From: an uncultured Planctomycetota bacterium
Lineage (GTDB): Bacteria > Planctomycetota > Phycisphaerae > UBA1845 > UTPLA1
Assembly (NCBI GenBank): GCA_900696465.1
Contig: CAADGE010000048.1
Span: forward strand, 124,001-188,000
Direction of reading: 5' to 3'
DNA length: 64,000 nt
Shown one piece after another: positions 9,018 to 18,654 of the stretch. Made by a program: the position numbers and the translations under genes. Position 1 is the first letter of the stretch; each line of letters opens with the position of its first letter. The notes below the pieces were generated by a model. It had not been told where the DNA came from. It saw only the letters and a program-made list of their open reading frames with translations, and searched no databases.

Positions 9018-11148
9018 CTGCTTTTTCCAGGGTGGGTTTCCAGTCGGGTTCGACGAACTGGAATCGCGTCTGCACGCCGCGCAGCACGACAAAGACAACG
9101 CGGTCGGGCTGCTGCCGGGTCACGGCGCGCATGGCATTGCGATAGCTGCGCAGACTCTTGATTTCCCGATCGCCGATGCGAATGATCAGGTCGCCGGATT
9201 GGATACCGCCGAGGCCGGCCCAGCCGGCAGATTCGACCTGTTCAACAATGACGCCGCGGACGTTCTCGTCCCAGCGGTTTTCGTCACGATCGAAGAAGGT
9301 GATCTCGCGGACGTTCAACTCGAAGTCGCGGTTTCGCTCGCGGCGGGCTTCCTGCGGTGATATCTGCGTGCGCTCCAGCTTGACGGTCAGTTCCAGCTCC
9401 TGCCCGTCACGGAGGACGGAGAGCTTCGCATCGCCGTCCACGTCAAGCTTTCGGAGCTGACGGGCAAACAGACCGGCATCCTGCATGCCGCGGGGGCGCA
9501 GGGGCTGACCGTCAAGTGCCGTAATGATGTCACCAACGCGCAGGTCTGATTCGGCGGCCAATGTGCGCGGATAGACGCGGGTGATGCGGTACCCGAGCGA
9601 GTCAGGATGGCCGAGCTGGCGTGCCAGCTTGTCGATGACCGGCTGGGTGGCCACGCCGATCCATGCCTTTGGCACCTCGCGCGGCGGGTCCTCGTCGTCC
9701 TCGGGCTTGGGCTTGAGCAGGGTGATGTGGTTCTTGCCTCCTCGGTCGAACTCGATGAGCAGATATTCCGGCAGTGGTTTGGCATCCATGATCGACTTGT
9801 AGCGCTCGACCAGTGCCGCGAGGTCGGTAATCGCCTGTCCGTCGATCCGGCGGATCACATCTCCGTACGAGAGCGGCGGCTCGGCGAGCTGCGCCGGCCC
9901 GCCGGAGCGTACACTGCTGACCATGGCGCCTGCGGTTGAATCGAGGCGATACTCGCGGGCCATGCGCTCGGTGATTTCCTCGGCGGTCATGCCCCATGCG
10001 CGGAGTGCGGTCTCGTCGCCGCGGTCCTTTTCAAGCTTCTGTGTGAGAAGCTCGGCTTCCTGCGACTGACCAGCGCGCTCGAAGGTCAGCCGGACCGACG
10101 ATCCGATCGGCAGGTCGGCCAGCCGCTTCATGAGTGGTGGCACTTCTTCGGCGAAGCGGACGGTGACTGGTTCGTTGTTGATCTTCACAATGACGTCACC
10201 GGCCTTGATACCCGCCGTGGTGGCCGGGCTACCGTCGACAACGGAGTTGACCAGAACGCCGCGGTCGTAGCCGGTTTTCTCGATGGGCTTGAAGGAGACG
10301 CCGATCCAGCTTCGGGGCACTTCACCGTGGGCCACAAGTGCTTCGAAGACCGAGCGGGCCAGGTTGCTGGGGATGGCGAAACCGATGGCGTTACCGCCAA
10401 GCTCATTGATGCCGATGATCTCGCCCTTGAGATTGACCAGCGGGCCACCACTGTTGCCGGGGTGGATCAGGGCGTCATGCTGAATCCAGCGGGTAAAGAG
10501 CCCCGTGCGCTGGCCGCTTTCCAGTTCGAGTTCCTCGAGATCGTCGGCATCGTTGCCCACGAAAACACGCTGGGTGTTCGAGACGATGCCGAGGGTGACG
10601 CTTCTCGAGAGCGCCAGCGGCGAACCCATGGCCATGACGTAGTCACCGACCCGGAGATCATCGGAATCTCCGAAGGCGGCGACGGGCAGCTTCTCGCCCT
10701 TCGTCTTGAGCTTGGAGAGATCGAGCTGCAGCACGGCCAAATCGGTCAGCGGGTCCTCACCGATGAGTTTGGCGGGAAGCTCCTGCTTGTCCGCGAGAGT
10801 GCAGCGGAACTTCTTGCCGTTTTTGGTGACGTGTTGATTGGTAATGACATAGCCGTCCGCGGAGATGATCGTCCCGCTGCCGACGGAATTGCCCTTGTGC
10901 TCCTTGCCGTCCCAGTAATCCACAGTGACAACGTTGATGTTGACCAGCGCGGGAAAGACACGGTCGCGGGCGCCTTCGATGATCTGTCGCAGGCCTTCGC
11001 GCAGGTGCTCGATGTCGCCCGAGATGGTCGCTTTCGGTGCGGAAGGAGCATCCGCGCGCAACGCGGAATCCATCATGCTGAGGTGACCTACAAGGACTGA
11101 GGCGAGAACAAAAGAAAGACGGCGGCGACAGTACGGCGATCGGGTCAT
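8998..11148 (-). CDS. HtrA/DegP-type serine protease with several PDZ domains
   Basis: A 716-residue periplasmic protease. A signal peptide (about 1-32) precedes the trypsin domain, in which the full triad is visible: His106 (TNQHV), Asp136 (DPLTDLAVL) and Ser233 (GNSGGP). After it come at least three, probably four, PDZ-like units: SWIGVSF with PATTAGIKAGDVI (about 280-335), a divergent one with LSYGDVIRRIDG (about 425), one starting AWIGVATQP (about 495), and one with IQSGDLIIRIGD (about 665). DegP usually has two PDZ domains and about 450-500 residues, so this is enlarged. GGAAGGG precedes the ATG at 11148. The dead homologue follows with a 20-base overlap. Envelope protein quality control is the likely role. 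Confidence 0.93.
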   Translation of the reverse strand: MTRSPYCRRRLSFVLASVLVGHLSMMDSALRADAPSAPKATISGDIEHLREGLRQIIEGARDRVFPALVNINVVTVDYWDGKEHKGNSVGSGTIISADGYVITNQHVTKNGKKFRCTLADKQELPAKLIGEDPLTDLAVLQLDLSKLKTKGEKLPVAAFGDSDDLRVGDYVMAMGSPLALSRSVTLGIVSNTQRVFVGNDADDLEELELESGQRTGLFTRWIQHDALIHPGNSGGPLVNLKGEIIGINELGGNAIGFAIPSNLARSVFEALVAHGEVPRSWIGVSFKPIEKTGYDRGVLVNSVVDGSPATTAGIKAGDVIVKINNEPVTVRFAEEVPPLMKRLADLPIGSSVRLTFERAGQSQEAELLTQKLEKDRGDETALRAWGMTAEEITERMAREYRLDSTAGAMVSSVRSGGPAQLAEPPLSYGDVIRRIDGQAITDLAALVERYKSIMDAKPLPEYLLIEFDRGGKNHITLLKPKPEDDEDPPREVPKAWIGVATQPVIDKLARQLGHPDSLGYRITRVYPRTLAAESDLRVGDIITALDGQPLRPRGMQDAGLFARQLRKLDVDGDAKLSVLRDGQELELTVKLERTQISPQEARRERNRDFELNVREITFFDRDENRWDENVRGVIVEQVESAGWAGLGGIQSGDLIIRIGDREIKSLRSYRNAMRAVTRQQPDRVVFVVLRGVQTRFQFVEPDWKPTLEKADEPSKE

Positions 11149-11352
11149 TTACACGCCCTTCCAGGAATCTGGCCCAGTGACAATCGAACGTCCCCCGGTG
11201 GGTCATACACGGGAGTGAGTTTCAAGTTTCCACGAAGAATGGATGGCCTGCAAGGGGTGCAGCTGCGCGTACCTCATCCTACAAGCTCGGGAATGGATGT
11301 TTGAGCGGTTTTCGGCGGACCGATGCGTTCCTGAACTTTGCTGCTTCGGTGA

Positions 11353-14300
11353 TCAGGCCGACCTGGCCACGGTCGTTGGCGTGTCGGGTACAGATCGGGG
11401 CGTTGTCGATGTCGATCCTGTTCTATCGCTCGCCGGATTCGGTGCGGGGGTTTGTTCGGGCACATCGTCGCCGAGCGTCTGTTTGAGCCATTGATTCAGC
11501 TTCTGATTCCGGGCCACGATTTGGCCCAGTGTGAGCTGCGTTGCCGTATTCGTTGCAGTCCCGGTGGATGTCTTCGAAGCGGCTGGCGTCGAGCCGACGG
11601 CCTGTTTTTGTGACTTCTCCGCATCGCGGCGACGCGTTGTCTGTTGTCGAGTTGCCGTGGTGGATGGTCTGTTGGCGACTGCCACAGCCTGCTGAACGCG
11701 GAGCGATGCTGTGGCTTGCGCTCCCCCTTCAAGCGTATGCGGCGCAGTGATCTGATCCGCGAGGACGGCCCGCAGTTGTTCCATTTCACGGGGAACTACG
11801 CCACGACAAAGCTCGTCGGCCTGATCGAGCCGACTGCGGATCTGCTGGATACGTGCACGGGCATCGAGCGAACCGTAGAGCTGCCGCACGATTCCCACCA
11901 GTTGTCCGACGCGCGCGGTCTGCTGCCGCAGGACTTCAATGCGTTTGTCGGCCTCGCCGGCGACCTGCTCGACACGCACGCGGGCCTGTTCGGCATGCTC
12001 GGCAGCCGCCGTGATCCGGTCTTCGATGCCGTTCGACGACTCCGTGAGACGCTGGACGATCTCCGACGTCTTCTTGGAGAGCTGTGCCAATCCGGCGGCG
12101 CGACGGCCGGCTTCGTCGATCAGTTCGCGGGGCAGATCGATCAGGGCCTGAGTGGACTGCTGCGCCTCCTCGGTGCGGCGAAGCAATGTTTCGATTTCCT
12201 CACGCGTCTTCTCGCAGGACTCTCGTATTTCATTCATGGTGCGGGCACTCTCGTCGCGCTGCTCGATGAGCAGGAGACGCGCCGCGTGTATCTGTTCGCG
12301 CGACAGTTCGGCTTCCTGTACTGCGCGCTGACGAATGGTCTGCAATTCGTCGGTGAACTTGCGGGCCATCGCCTCGGATTTTTCCATGGCCTGTTCGGCT
12401 CGGGCGATAGCGGCCTCTGCCATCGATCGGGCATCTCGCACGACGGATTGCGTCGTGGTCTGCGCCTGGTCGGCTGTTGCCTCGATCCGCTGCACGATCT
12501 GATCGGCGGCGGTGCGCACATCCGTCAGGACCTGCTCGGCTTTTTCCGTGAGCTTCGTCGCCGTGTCGGAGGTGCGGGTGAAGACGTCGCCGGCCCTGGC
12601 CAGCAATTCTGCGGCGCTTTGCTGAAGTTTTGTGACGGCCTGATCGGCCTCACGGCGCGCCGCGACGAGTCGATCGTGGTGAGCGGCGGCGTCGTCTTTG
12701 ATGGTCTGCCGGAGTGCGTCGAGCTGGTTGAAAATGGCCACAGCGGATCGTTGCTGACCTTCGGCGGCCTCGTGTGCCGTCGTCTGAACGTTGTCCGACA
12801 GACGTACGAGATCGGCGCGGATGGCACCGGCTCGGTCGTTCATCTGCAAAAGCATGGTGCGGACTTCTTCGAGGCGCTCTTTGCTCTCGTTGCGCATGGC
12901 TTCTCTGGCCGCTTTGGTCTCGCCGCGGAGCGCTTCCAGCGCCCCCTTGGCCTCAATGCGTATCGCGTCACCGGCGCTCCTTGACTCAATGCGAGCCGAT
13001 TGGGCGGTCTGGTGAGCATCCTCAATGAGCGCCAGGAGCTTCTGGCGGGTCTGTCGAAGTCGTTCGCCCAGTTCCGTGGTGAATGTTTTCGCTTCCGCAC
13101 GCAATGCTTCGCTGCGGCTTGCGGCATTCGACAGCTCGGCATGGAGTGAATCGGTCAGCGTCGCGGTGCGCGCCTGGATTGTCTTTTCGGCTTCGTCGCG
13201 GGCCTTGGCGATCGATCTACGCGCCGCATCGGCGGCGGCATCAAAGGAGCTGCGCAGGCCGTCGGCGATTTCGTGAAACTGCTGCATCTTCGCCTGGACG
13301 AGGAACATCTGCTGCTCGATCTCCGCAGCAATACGCTGCTGTACGCCGCCGACCAGGCGTTCAATCATTGCGGCAGCAACCTGTTCCTGTTGCTCGACGG
13401 TGACAAGGTGCATTTCAGCTTGCGATTCAGAGTCGGGTTGTGATGGCGCGGATTTGACGGCTTCGATCATCTGCCGCATCTCGGCTGATTGCTGTTGCGC
13501 CTCCTGAGTGACCCGGCGAAGCTCATCGTGCATTTCCGCGGTACGTCGACGCAGGCTTTCGGCTTCTTCATCGGCCGCGCGACGGACGGCGCGAAGCTCT
13601 CTGATTTCGTTGCGCAGGACTTCGATCTCATCAGCGGCCGATGTGGTGTCGGACATGTGATCGCCGCGGCTTCTTCTCGCTGATGAATCCTCGCGCTGCC
13701 GCAGATCGTCTCTACTGACCGATGCTGAACCGCTCGAAACTGGTACCGTACGGACATCAAGCTGCCGCACGATCGTGTCCACCAGCGCGGCTGTCACGAT
13801 CGTTTCCGATCGAGTGTATGCAGCGAGCAAAACGTTATCGCAGATGTGGTTAATTAGTCGGGGAATGCCTTCGGCGTGCCGGTGTATGGCTTCGAGAGCG
13901 TCCGGCGTGAACAGTTCGCGGCCGTTGCTCAGCCCGGCCGCCTCAAGGCGATGCGTGATGTAGGCGGCCGTCAACTCGCTGGTGAAAGCGGATAAGTGCA
14001 GACTGCGAAAGAGACGCTGCCGCAGATGCTGGAGATTTGATCGGCGCAGGATATGGTGCAATTCGGAATGGCCGAAGAAGAAGACCTGCAACAGTTTGGC
14101 ATCGTCGGCTTCGAGGTTACCGAGCAGGCGAAGTTCCTCGAAAGACTCCGGCGGCAGCATCTGGGCTTCGTCCACAGCCACCACGACGATTCGATCACGA
14201 GCGTACTGCTGAAGGAGGAACTCACGCAAGGCGTGCGCCAATTCCGCGGTTGGGGCGTCGGCCGATACCTCGAGGTCGAAGCCCCGACAGATTTCGTGCA

Positions 14301-14559
14301 GCAGCTCGCGCGGACTGCGGCGGGCGTTCGTGACAAAAGCGATGCGCAGCGTGGGCCCGAGCCGGGCGGTCAGGAGTCGCGTGAGCAGCGTCTTTCCGGA
14401 ACCCACATCACCGGTGACCACGACGAATCCCTTGCGCTGTTGAGCTGCGAAGATCAACGTGGCGAGGGCTTCTTCATGCTCCGGTGTGTTGAAGAAGAAG
14501 CGAGGGTCCGGCGTGTTATTAAACGGCGGCGTGTGCAGGCCGAAAAAGTCGCAGTACAT
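11353..14559 (-). CDS. ExeA/XrtA-type AAA ATPase fused to a giant coiled coil
   Basis: A 1068-residue protein. Residues 1-270 are an ExeA-like (general secretion protein A, TIGR03015-like) ATPase opening MYCDFFGLHTPPF. Walker A is GDVGSGKT at 50-57, Walker B is VVVAVDEAQ with DE at 130-131, and the arginine-rich SNLQHLRQRLFRSL follows. From about residue 305 to 960 the sequence is almost uninterrupted Ala/Glu/Arg/Gln heptads without proline, resembling apolipoprotein-type or chemoreceptor-like coiled coil; the last 100 residues are Thr/Pro/Ala-rich. Family members in EPS loci are normally about 270-350 residues, so the extension is unusual. It is divergent from the EPS genes starting at 15030. 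Role in the EPS or envelope machinery is inferred from context. The start is the conserved MYCDFF N-terminus. Confidence 0.88.
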   Translation of the reverse strand: MYCDFFGLHTPPFNNTPDPRFFFNTPEHEEALATLIFAAQQRKGFVVVTGDVGSGKTLLTRLLTARLGPTLRIAFVTNARRSPRELLHEICRGFDLEVSADAPTAELAHALREFLLQQYARDRIVVVAVDEAQMLPPESFEELRLLGNLEADDAKLLQVFFFGHSELHHILRRSNLQHLRQRLFRSLHLSAFTSELTAAYITHRLEAAGLSNGRELFTPDALEAIHRHAEGIPRLINHICDNVLLAAYTRSETIVTAALVDTIVRQLDVRTVPVSSGSASVSRDDLRQREDSSARRSRGDHMSDTTSAADEIEVLRNEIRELRAVRRAADEEAESLRRRTAEMHDELRRVTQEAQQQSAEMRQMIEAVKSAPSQPDSESQAEMHLVTVEQQEQVAAAMIERLVGGVQQRIAAEIEQQMFLVQAKMQQFHEIADGLRSSFDAAADAARRSIAKARDEAEKTIQARTATLTDSLHAELSNAASRSEALRAEAKTFTTELGERLRQTRQKLLALIEDAHQTAQSARIESRSAGDAIRIEAKGALEALRGETKAAREAMRNESKERLEEVRTMLLQMNDRAGAIRADLVRLSDNVQTTAHEAAEGQQRSAVAIFNQLDALRQTIKDDAAAHHDRLVAARREADQAVTKLQQSAAELLARAGDVFTRTSDTATKLTEKAEQVLTDVRTAADQIVQRIEATADQAQTTTQSVVRDARSMAEAAIARAEQAMEKSEAMARKFTDELQTIRQRAVQEAELSREQIHAARLLLIEQRDESARTMNEIRESCEKTREEIETLLRRTEEAQQSTQALIDLPRELIDEAGRRAAGLAQLSKKTSEIVQRLTESSNGIEDRITAAAEHAEQARVRVEQVAGEADKRIEVLRQQTARVGQLVGIVRQLYGSLDARARIQQIRSRLDQADELCRGVVPREMEQLRAVLADQITAPHTLEGGAQATASLRVQQAVAVANRPSTTATRQQTTRRRDAEKSQKQAVGSTPAASKTSTGTATNTATQLTLGQIVARNQKLNQWLKQTLGDDVPEQTPAPNPASDRTGSTSTTPRSVPDTPTTVARSA

Positions 14560-15029
14560 GCCTGGCTCCTGAGGACTGAACGGACGGATCGTGAGCCGGC
14601 ACTAAACGGCCGACTGCAGCGCGGCGCAGGTGTGATCTTCCACGCGCAGCGCGCCCGTGCATTCGTTATCGGAAGCGATTGCAAGACTGCTTGATGGTGA
14701 ATGAACGGCCTGCACGGCAGGAATTGCCGATCGCGCAGGCAAGTTCAGCCGTCAACGGATCGCCCGGCAGCTGACACGCGGGTAAACAAGTTCATGTGCA
14801 TACACGGCGACGTCATTCCGGTGGTGAACTCGTCTGTCGGCAGCGATGGAGCGCAGAAACTGCAGGCAGAACAACCGGTTGATACGGTCAGATATTCAGT
14901 TGCCGCGCGCGCCACCCGATAAACCGCTCGACCGCTTAATTGCGAGTCGGTCGTAGCCAGACCGGCAAACGGATTTGCCACGATAACGGTTGGGACATGA
15001 TGCAAAAGACGCACGGACGCGTATCAGCG
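14560..15029. other. Divergent intergenic region, ATPase / EPS operon
   Basis: About 470 bases that should hold the promoters of both the ATPase gene and the EPS run. I searched by eye for TTGACA/TATAAT pairs and for a sigma-54 GG-N10-GC element (used by PrsK/PrsR-regulated exosortase loci elsewhere) and found none that was convincing. A 73-codon frame at 14701-14922 has no coding character. Confidence 0.5.
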
Positions 15030-15833
15030 ATGAGTCGATCGCCGCGGTTTGCGACGGCAAACGGTTGCCAGCCACGCCGACGTCGCGGCATGGCCCTTTC
15101 GATACTCCTTCGCTTCGGAAGCTACGTTGCCGCATTTGGTTGCATGCTTTGGTGCGGCTGTGGGCCGAGCGAAGAACAGATTAACGCATTCGTCCATGAG
15201 TGGGAGGCGTCGGTCTCCGCGGCCGACTACCGCGTTCAGCCGCCGGACACGCTGGAGATCAGTTCCGCGCAGGCCCCGGAGCTTGACGGCGAAATACAAA
15301 CGATCCGCCAGGATGGCAAGATCACGCTTCGTCTCTTGGGCGAAGTGAAGGTCGCCGGACTGACGCCAGTTGAAATCTCGCGCAAACTCGAATCGTTGCT
15401 GGCCAGATACTACATCGAGCCGCAGGTAAGCGTTCGCGTGGATACCGCGGGCAGCAAAAAATTCTTCGTCTTCGGGCAGGTCTCGCAGGAAGGGGCCTTC
15501 GCCTACACAGGTCGCGACACGCTGCTTAGTGCACTGGCCCAGGCCAAGCCGACCTTCATCGCTGCCAAGGAGCAGATCAAGATCATCCGGCCCAGCCATG
15601 AAGAATCCAAACGACATGTTTTGAAAGTGGATGCCAATCGGCTTCTTGAGTACGGGATGATGGATCAAAACATCCTCCTGCAGGAGGGTGACATCGTTTT
15701 TGTGCCACCGACCGTGCTGGGCTGGATGGGCCTGCGTCTGCGGGAAATTCTGTTCCCGCTTCAGCCGGTGGGCCAGGCGTATGTCACGCCTGCGAACGTG
15801 GTGGCGGCCAATCGCATCTATCAAGATCCCTGA
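15030..15833 (+). CDS. Wza/GumB-like polysaccharide export lipoprotein
   Basis: A 267-residue export protein. A basic N-terminus and hydrophobic segment end in LWCGC, a plausible lipobox, so the mature protein is probably lipid-anchored. The Poly_export domain begins YRVQPPDTLEISS, continues IRQDGKITLRLLGEVKVAGL, and is followed by an SLBB unit (KKFFVFGQVSQEGAF) and a final INILLQEGDIVFVPP-like block. This is the outer-membrane or periplasmic export channel subunit of an EPS system (family like TIGR03027 in exosortase loci). Possible starts are ATG 14997, 15030 and 15090; none has a strong ribosome site and 15030 was chosen because it gives a normal basic n-region. It is the first gene of the EPS run, 24 bases before the chain-length gene. 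Confidence 0.88.
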   Translation: MSRSPRFATANGCQPRRRRGMALSILLRFGSYVAAFGCMLWCGCGPSEEQINAFVHEWEASVSAADYRVQPPDTLEISSAQAPELDGEIQTIRQDGKITLRLLGEVKVAGLTPVEISRKLESLLARYYIEPQVSVRVDTAGSKKFFVFGQVSQEGAFAYTGRDTLLSALAQAKPTFIAAKEQIKIIRPSHEESKRHVLKVDANRLLEYGMMDQNILLQEGDIVFVPPTVLGWMGLRLREILFPLQPVGQAYVTPANVVAANRIYQDP

Positions 15834-15857
15834 ATCAGTTGGAGCAGGTACGGACCT

Positions 15858-17564
15858 ATGCAGCATCACATGGACGAATTCAGCGTGACGGATTTTCGCT
15901 ACACGTTCGGCGAGGTGTGGCGGGTCGTCCGCAATCGGCGCTGGCACTTTCTGCTGCCCTTCTGCGCGGTCGGTTCGATCGCCATGATCGCATCGCTCTG
16001 GGTGCCGCGCACCTACACCGCGACGACGGTGATCAAGCGCGAGCATGATCCGGTGCTGGCCAGCATGATGGGCCGCGCCTGGACCGAGCCCTACGGCGAA
16101 ATGCGCAAGCGAATCGCCGGGGATCTGACGGATCTCGATTTCCTGACCGGCGTGCTCGAAGAACTCGATCTGCCGACGAATCTGCCTCGATTTGAGAATG
16201 GCGAGCTGACACCTGGGGGCGAGCGACGCCGGCGCGACCTGGCCACGCGGATTGCACAGGGGCTGACCATCACGCCCGTCGAGACGACACCGAATCGGGA
16301 TGTGCTGACGATCCGGCTGGCACTGGACGAACCGGCGCATCTTGCGGAGATACTATCGACCTGCCGCGATCGCTACATCCAGGAGGCGCAGAAGAAGACG
16401 GTGCGCATCCTTCGGGACGTGGAAAAGTTTTTCCAGGCAGAGTCCGAGCGCAGCCGGGCGCGGCTGGCAGGGCTACAGAAGCAGATCATCGAGTTCGAGC
16501 TGAAGTATCCGGGCATTGACCCGTTGATGCCGGATCCGACGCAGACCGAACAGACCTCGTTGATCGTTGAGCGGCTGGATCAGGAGCGTCAGCGCGATGA
16601 ACTGACTGCGGAACGAGAGAAGCTGCTGGCCCGGCTGGCTGCGGCTCAAATCGACGGCAGCGCAGGGGAGAGCGCGATTGCATGTACCGATCATCAGCGC
16701 GTGAACCCACGGTTGGAAGAACTCGAAGGAGAAATCCACCGGCTCGAAGCGGAGATCGTCCAGAACAAGCAGACACGGCTGATGACGGAGTACCATCCGA
16801 CGATCGTTCGCCTGCGGAAGACCATCGAGGCGAGGCAGGAGGAACTGGCCTCGCTCCCGAGGATGATTCCACGGGATGATCTGCCGGCAGAGCCGGTCCT
16901 GAGCGTACAGGAACAATATCAGAATCAGATTGCCGCGCAGGATACAAAGCTCGCTGCGGTGACTTCGCGTCTGAAGGAAATCGCCGAACAGATTGCCGGA
17001 ATCGAGCGCCGGCGCGTGCAGACAGCCGATCAGCGGGAGTCCTACCTCAAACTGCGTGAGAGTGCTGAACGACATCGTGAGGAGCTCGCCAGCTGGCAAT
17101 CCAATCTTGGTCCGATCGCTCACCTGCTGGCGGTGGAAGACAGCAACCGCGGGCTGCGATTTACGACCATGCAGGAAAGTACCATGAACCCGCGTCCGAT
17201 CTCGCCGGATTCCCGGGTTGTACTTTTGGCCTGCCTGGCGATCGGGGTGGCGGTGGGGGCGTTATGTGTCATGCTTGCAGAACTGTTTGATCGGTCCTTC
17301 CAGACGGTCAAGCAGCTCAGTTCGTCTCTGACCATCCCGGTGATCGAGAGCGTGGATGAGATTCTGACGAAACCAGCCCGTCGGCGCCGACTGGTCAGCC
17401 AGTTCGTGCTGATGCCGGCGGCCGCGGCAGGATTGCTCCTGGCGCTCCTGACCACCGGATCGCTGGCATACCTGAGCATCGAGCGTCCGAGTCACATTGA
17501 ATCGCTCCAGCTTACAGAGAGCCGTACGAATGGCGTGGCATTTGGTGAGTTCGACGCAGAATAA
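15858..17564 (+). CDS. Wzz/GumC-like polysaccharide chain-length determinant
   Basis: A 568-residue inner-membrane co-polymerase that sets glycan length and links the synthesis and export parts. The Wzz domain is at the N-terminus with the first transmembrane segment near residues 33-50 (FCAVGSIAMIASLWVP). A long periplasmic coiled coil rich in Glu, Arg and Gln follows (about 190-430). A second membrane segment near 455-475 (LACLAIGVAVGALCVMLAEL) is preceded by the proline-containing MNPRPISPDSR motif typical of the family. A third hydrophobic stretch occurs near 520-540. It resembles the TIGR03007 chain-length proteins of exosortase-type EPS loci. It has no fused kinase domain; the separate kinase gene follows after 61 bases. 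Confidence 0.88.
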   Translation: MQHHMDEFSVTDFRYTFGEVWRVVRNRRWHFLLPFCAVGSIAMIASLWVPRTYTATTVIKREHDPVLASMMGRAWTEPYGEMRKRIAGDLTDLDFLTGVLEELDLPTNLPRFENGELTPGGERRRRDLATRIAQGLTITPVETTPNRDVLTIRLALDEPAHLAEILSTCRDRYIQEAQKKTVRILRDVEKFFQAESERSRARLAGLQKQIIEFELKYPGIDPLMPDPTQTEQTSLIVERLDQERQRDELTAEREKLLARLAAAQIDGSAGESAIACTDHQRVNPRLEELEGEIHRLEAEIVQNKQTRLMTEYHPTIVRLRKTIEARQEELASLPRMIPRDDLPAEPVLSVQEQYQNQIAAQDTKLAAVTSRLKEIAEQIAGIERRRVQTADQRESYLKLRESAERHREELASWQSNLGPIAHLLAVEDSNRGLRFTTMQESTMNPRPISPDSRVVLLACLAIGVAVGALCVMLAELFDRSFQTVKQLSSSLTIPVIESVDEILTKPARRRRLVSQFVLMPAAAAGLLLALLTTGSLAYLSIERPSHIESLQLTESRTNGVAFGEFDAE

Positions 17565-17625
17565 GCGAACCGGAGCGGTCGCATCCGGCAAACGCTAAGC
17601 CGGCAGGGAGGCGGTCGAGTAAGTC

Positions 17626-18582
17626 ATGGGACACATCGCAGAAGCATTGAAGCTGGCCGAGCGGCAGCAAACCGAGCGGAATCGGTTAGCCGGGCATGAC
17701 GTTCTCGCGGCGACGCAGGGTGGGCATGCCCTGCTGGACAATGCGGCCGTCGAACGCCCTCCTCGTACTTGTTCGCACTTGCCTCGCCCGTCGGACGACA
17801 TGGTCTGGCCGCGTGCCGAGGCAGCAGGACGCAGCGAAGGCGAACTACTCCATGACCCGTTGCACGACATTTTACCCGGGACCGAACTCAACGCAGACTG
17901 GAAGGTTGATCCGACCATCGTGGCCATCCACGACAAGACAGGTTCCGTTGCCGAGCAGTATCGAGCCATCCGGACCTGGCTGCTGTGTCGGGCTCGGGCG
18001 AATGAACGGACCTGTCTGGCCATTACCAGCAGCGTGCCGGGCGAAGGCAAGACGGTCACGACGGCAAATCTTGCCGTGGTGATGGCGGAAATCCGTCGGA
18101 TGCGCGTCCTGGCGCTGGACTGTGACCTGCGACAGGGCGAACTAGCGTCTCGGTTCTGTGTGCCGGGCACACCGGGGTTGGTCGAGTTGCTGTCCGGGCA
18201 GGTCAAGCTGGATGAAGTCCTGAAGCCGACGCCGCTGGGAAATCTGTTTGTGCTGCCGGCGGGACAGCTTGGCCAGACGAACCCGACGGAACTGCTGAAT
18301 TCAACGTCTGCAACTCGGGTGTTCGACGAAATCCGCGAGAGATTCCATTACACGCTGGTCGATACACCTCCGGTGCAGCGCGTGTCCGATGTCGGGGTAA
18401 TCGGCGCCTTGTGCAGCGCGGTGGTCGTCGTGGTCCGGCTGCACCGGACGGCGACGCACCTCGTCCGGCAATCCGTCCAGTGGCTGCAGTCGAACCAACT
18501 GAACGTGATGGGCAGCATCGCCACGGGAAGCAGCTTGCGGGATGCGATGGAGGGCTATTGCCCGTCGCGCAACGGTGAGTGA
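17626..18582 (+). CDS. BY-kinase family protein (CpsD/CapB-like) of the EPS cluster
   Basis: A 318-residue cytoplasmic P-loop protein of the bacterial tyrosine kinase type. Walker A is SSVPGEGKT (135-143), Walker A' is VLALDCDLR (161-169) and Walker B is YTLVDTPP (242-249). The signature EQYRAIRTWLL (110-120) precedes the P loop as in CpsD/Wzc. The C-terminus (DAMEGYCPSRNGE) has a single tyrosine rather than a tyrosine cluster, so autophosphorylation of a Tyr tail is doubtful. An N-terminal segment of about 90 residues is variable. It should act with the chain-length protein encoded just upstream (TIGR03018-like pair). Confidence 0.88.
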   Translation: MGHIAEALKLAERQQTERNRLAGHDVLAATQGGHALLDNAAVERPPRTCSHLPRPSDDMVWPRAEAAGRSEGELLHDPLHDILPGTELNADWKVDPTIVAIHDKTGSVAEQYRAIRTWLLCRARANERTCLAITSSVPGEGKTVTTANLAVVMAEIRRMRVLALDCDLRQGELASRFCVPGTPGLVELLSGQVKLDEVLKPTPLGNLFVLPAGQLGQTNPTELLNSTSATRVFDEIRERFHYTLVDTPPVQRVSDVGVIGALCSAVVVVVRLHRTATHLVRQSVQWLQSNQLNVMGSIATGSSLRDAMEGYCPSRNGE

Positions 18583-18654
18583 GCCCCCACCTTCGTCTCT
18601 ACGCTCCGGACGGATGCACGCAGGAAGGGGAGCGCAGCACGCTCCGCTCGAAAC

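Noticed and set aside
11644-12984. 446-codon plus-strand open frame
   Set aside because: Antisense shadow of the coiled-coil part of the ATPase, whose biased codon content opens the opposite frame.
14701-14922. 73-codon plus-strand frame in the EPS upstream region
   Set aside because: No ribosome site, no conserved motif and arginine-rich random-like composition.
14560-15029. Sigma-54 promoter before the EPS run
   Set aside because: GG...GC pairs were seen at 8- and 11-base spacing but not the required 10.
15024-16340. 438-codon minus-strand open frame
   Set aside because: Antisense to the export lipoprotein and chain-length genes, both with clear family motifs.
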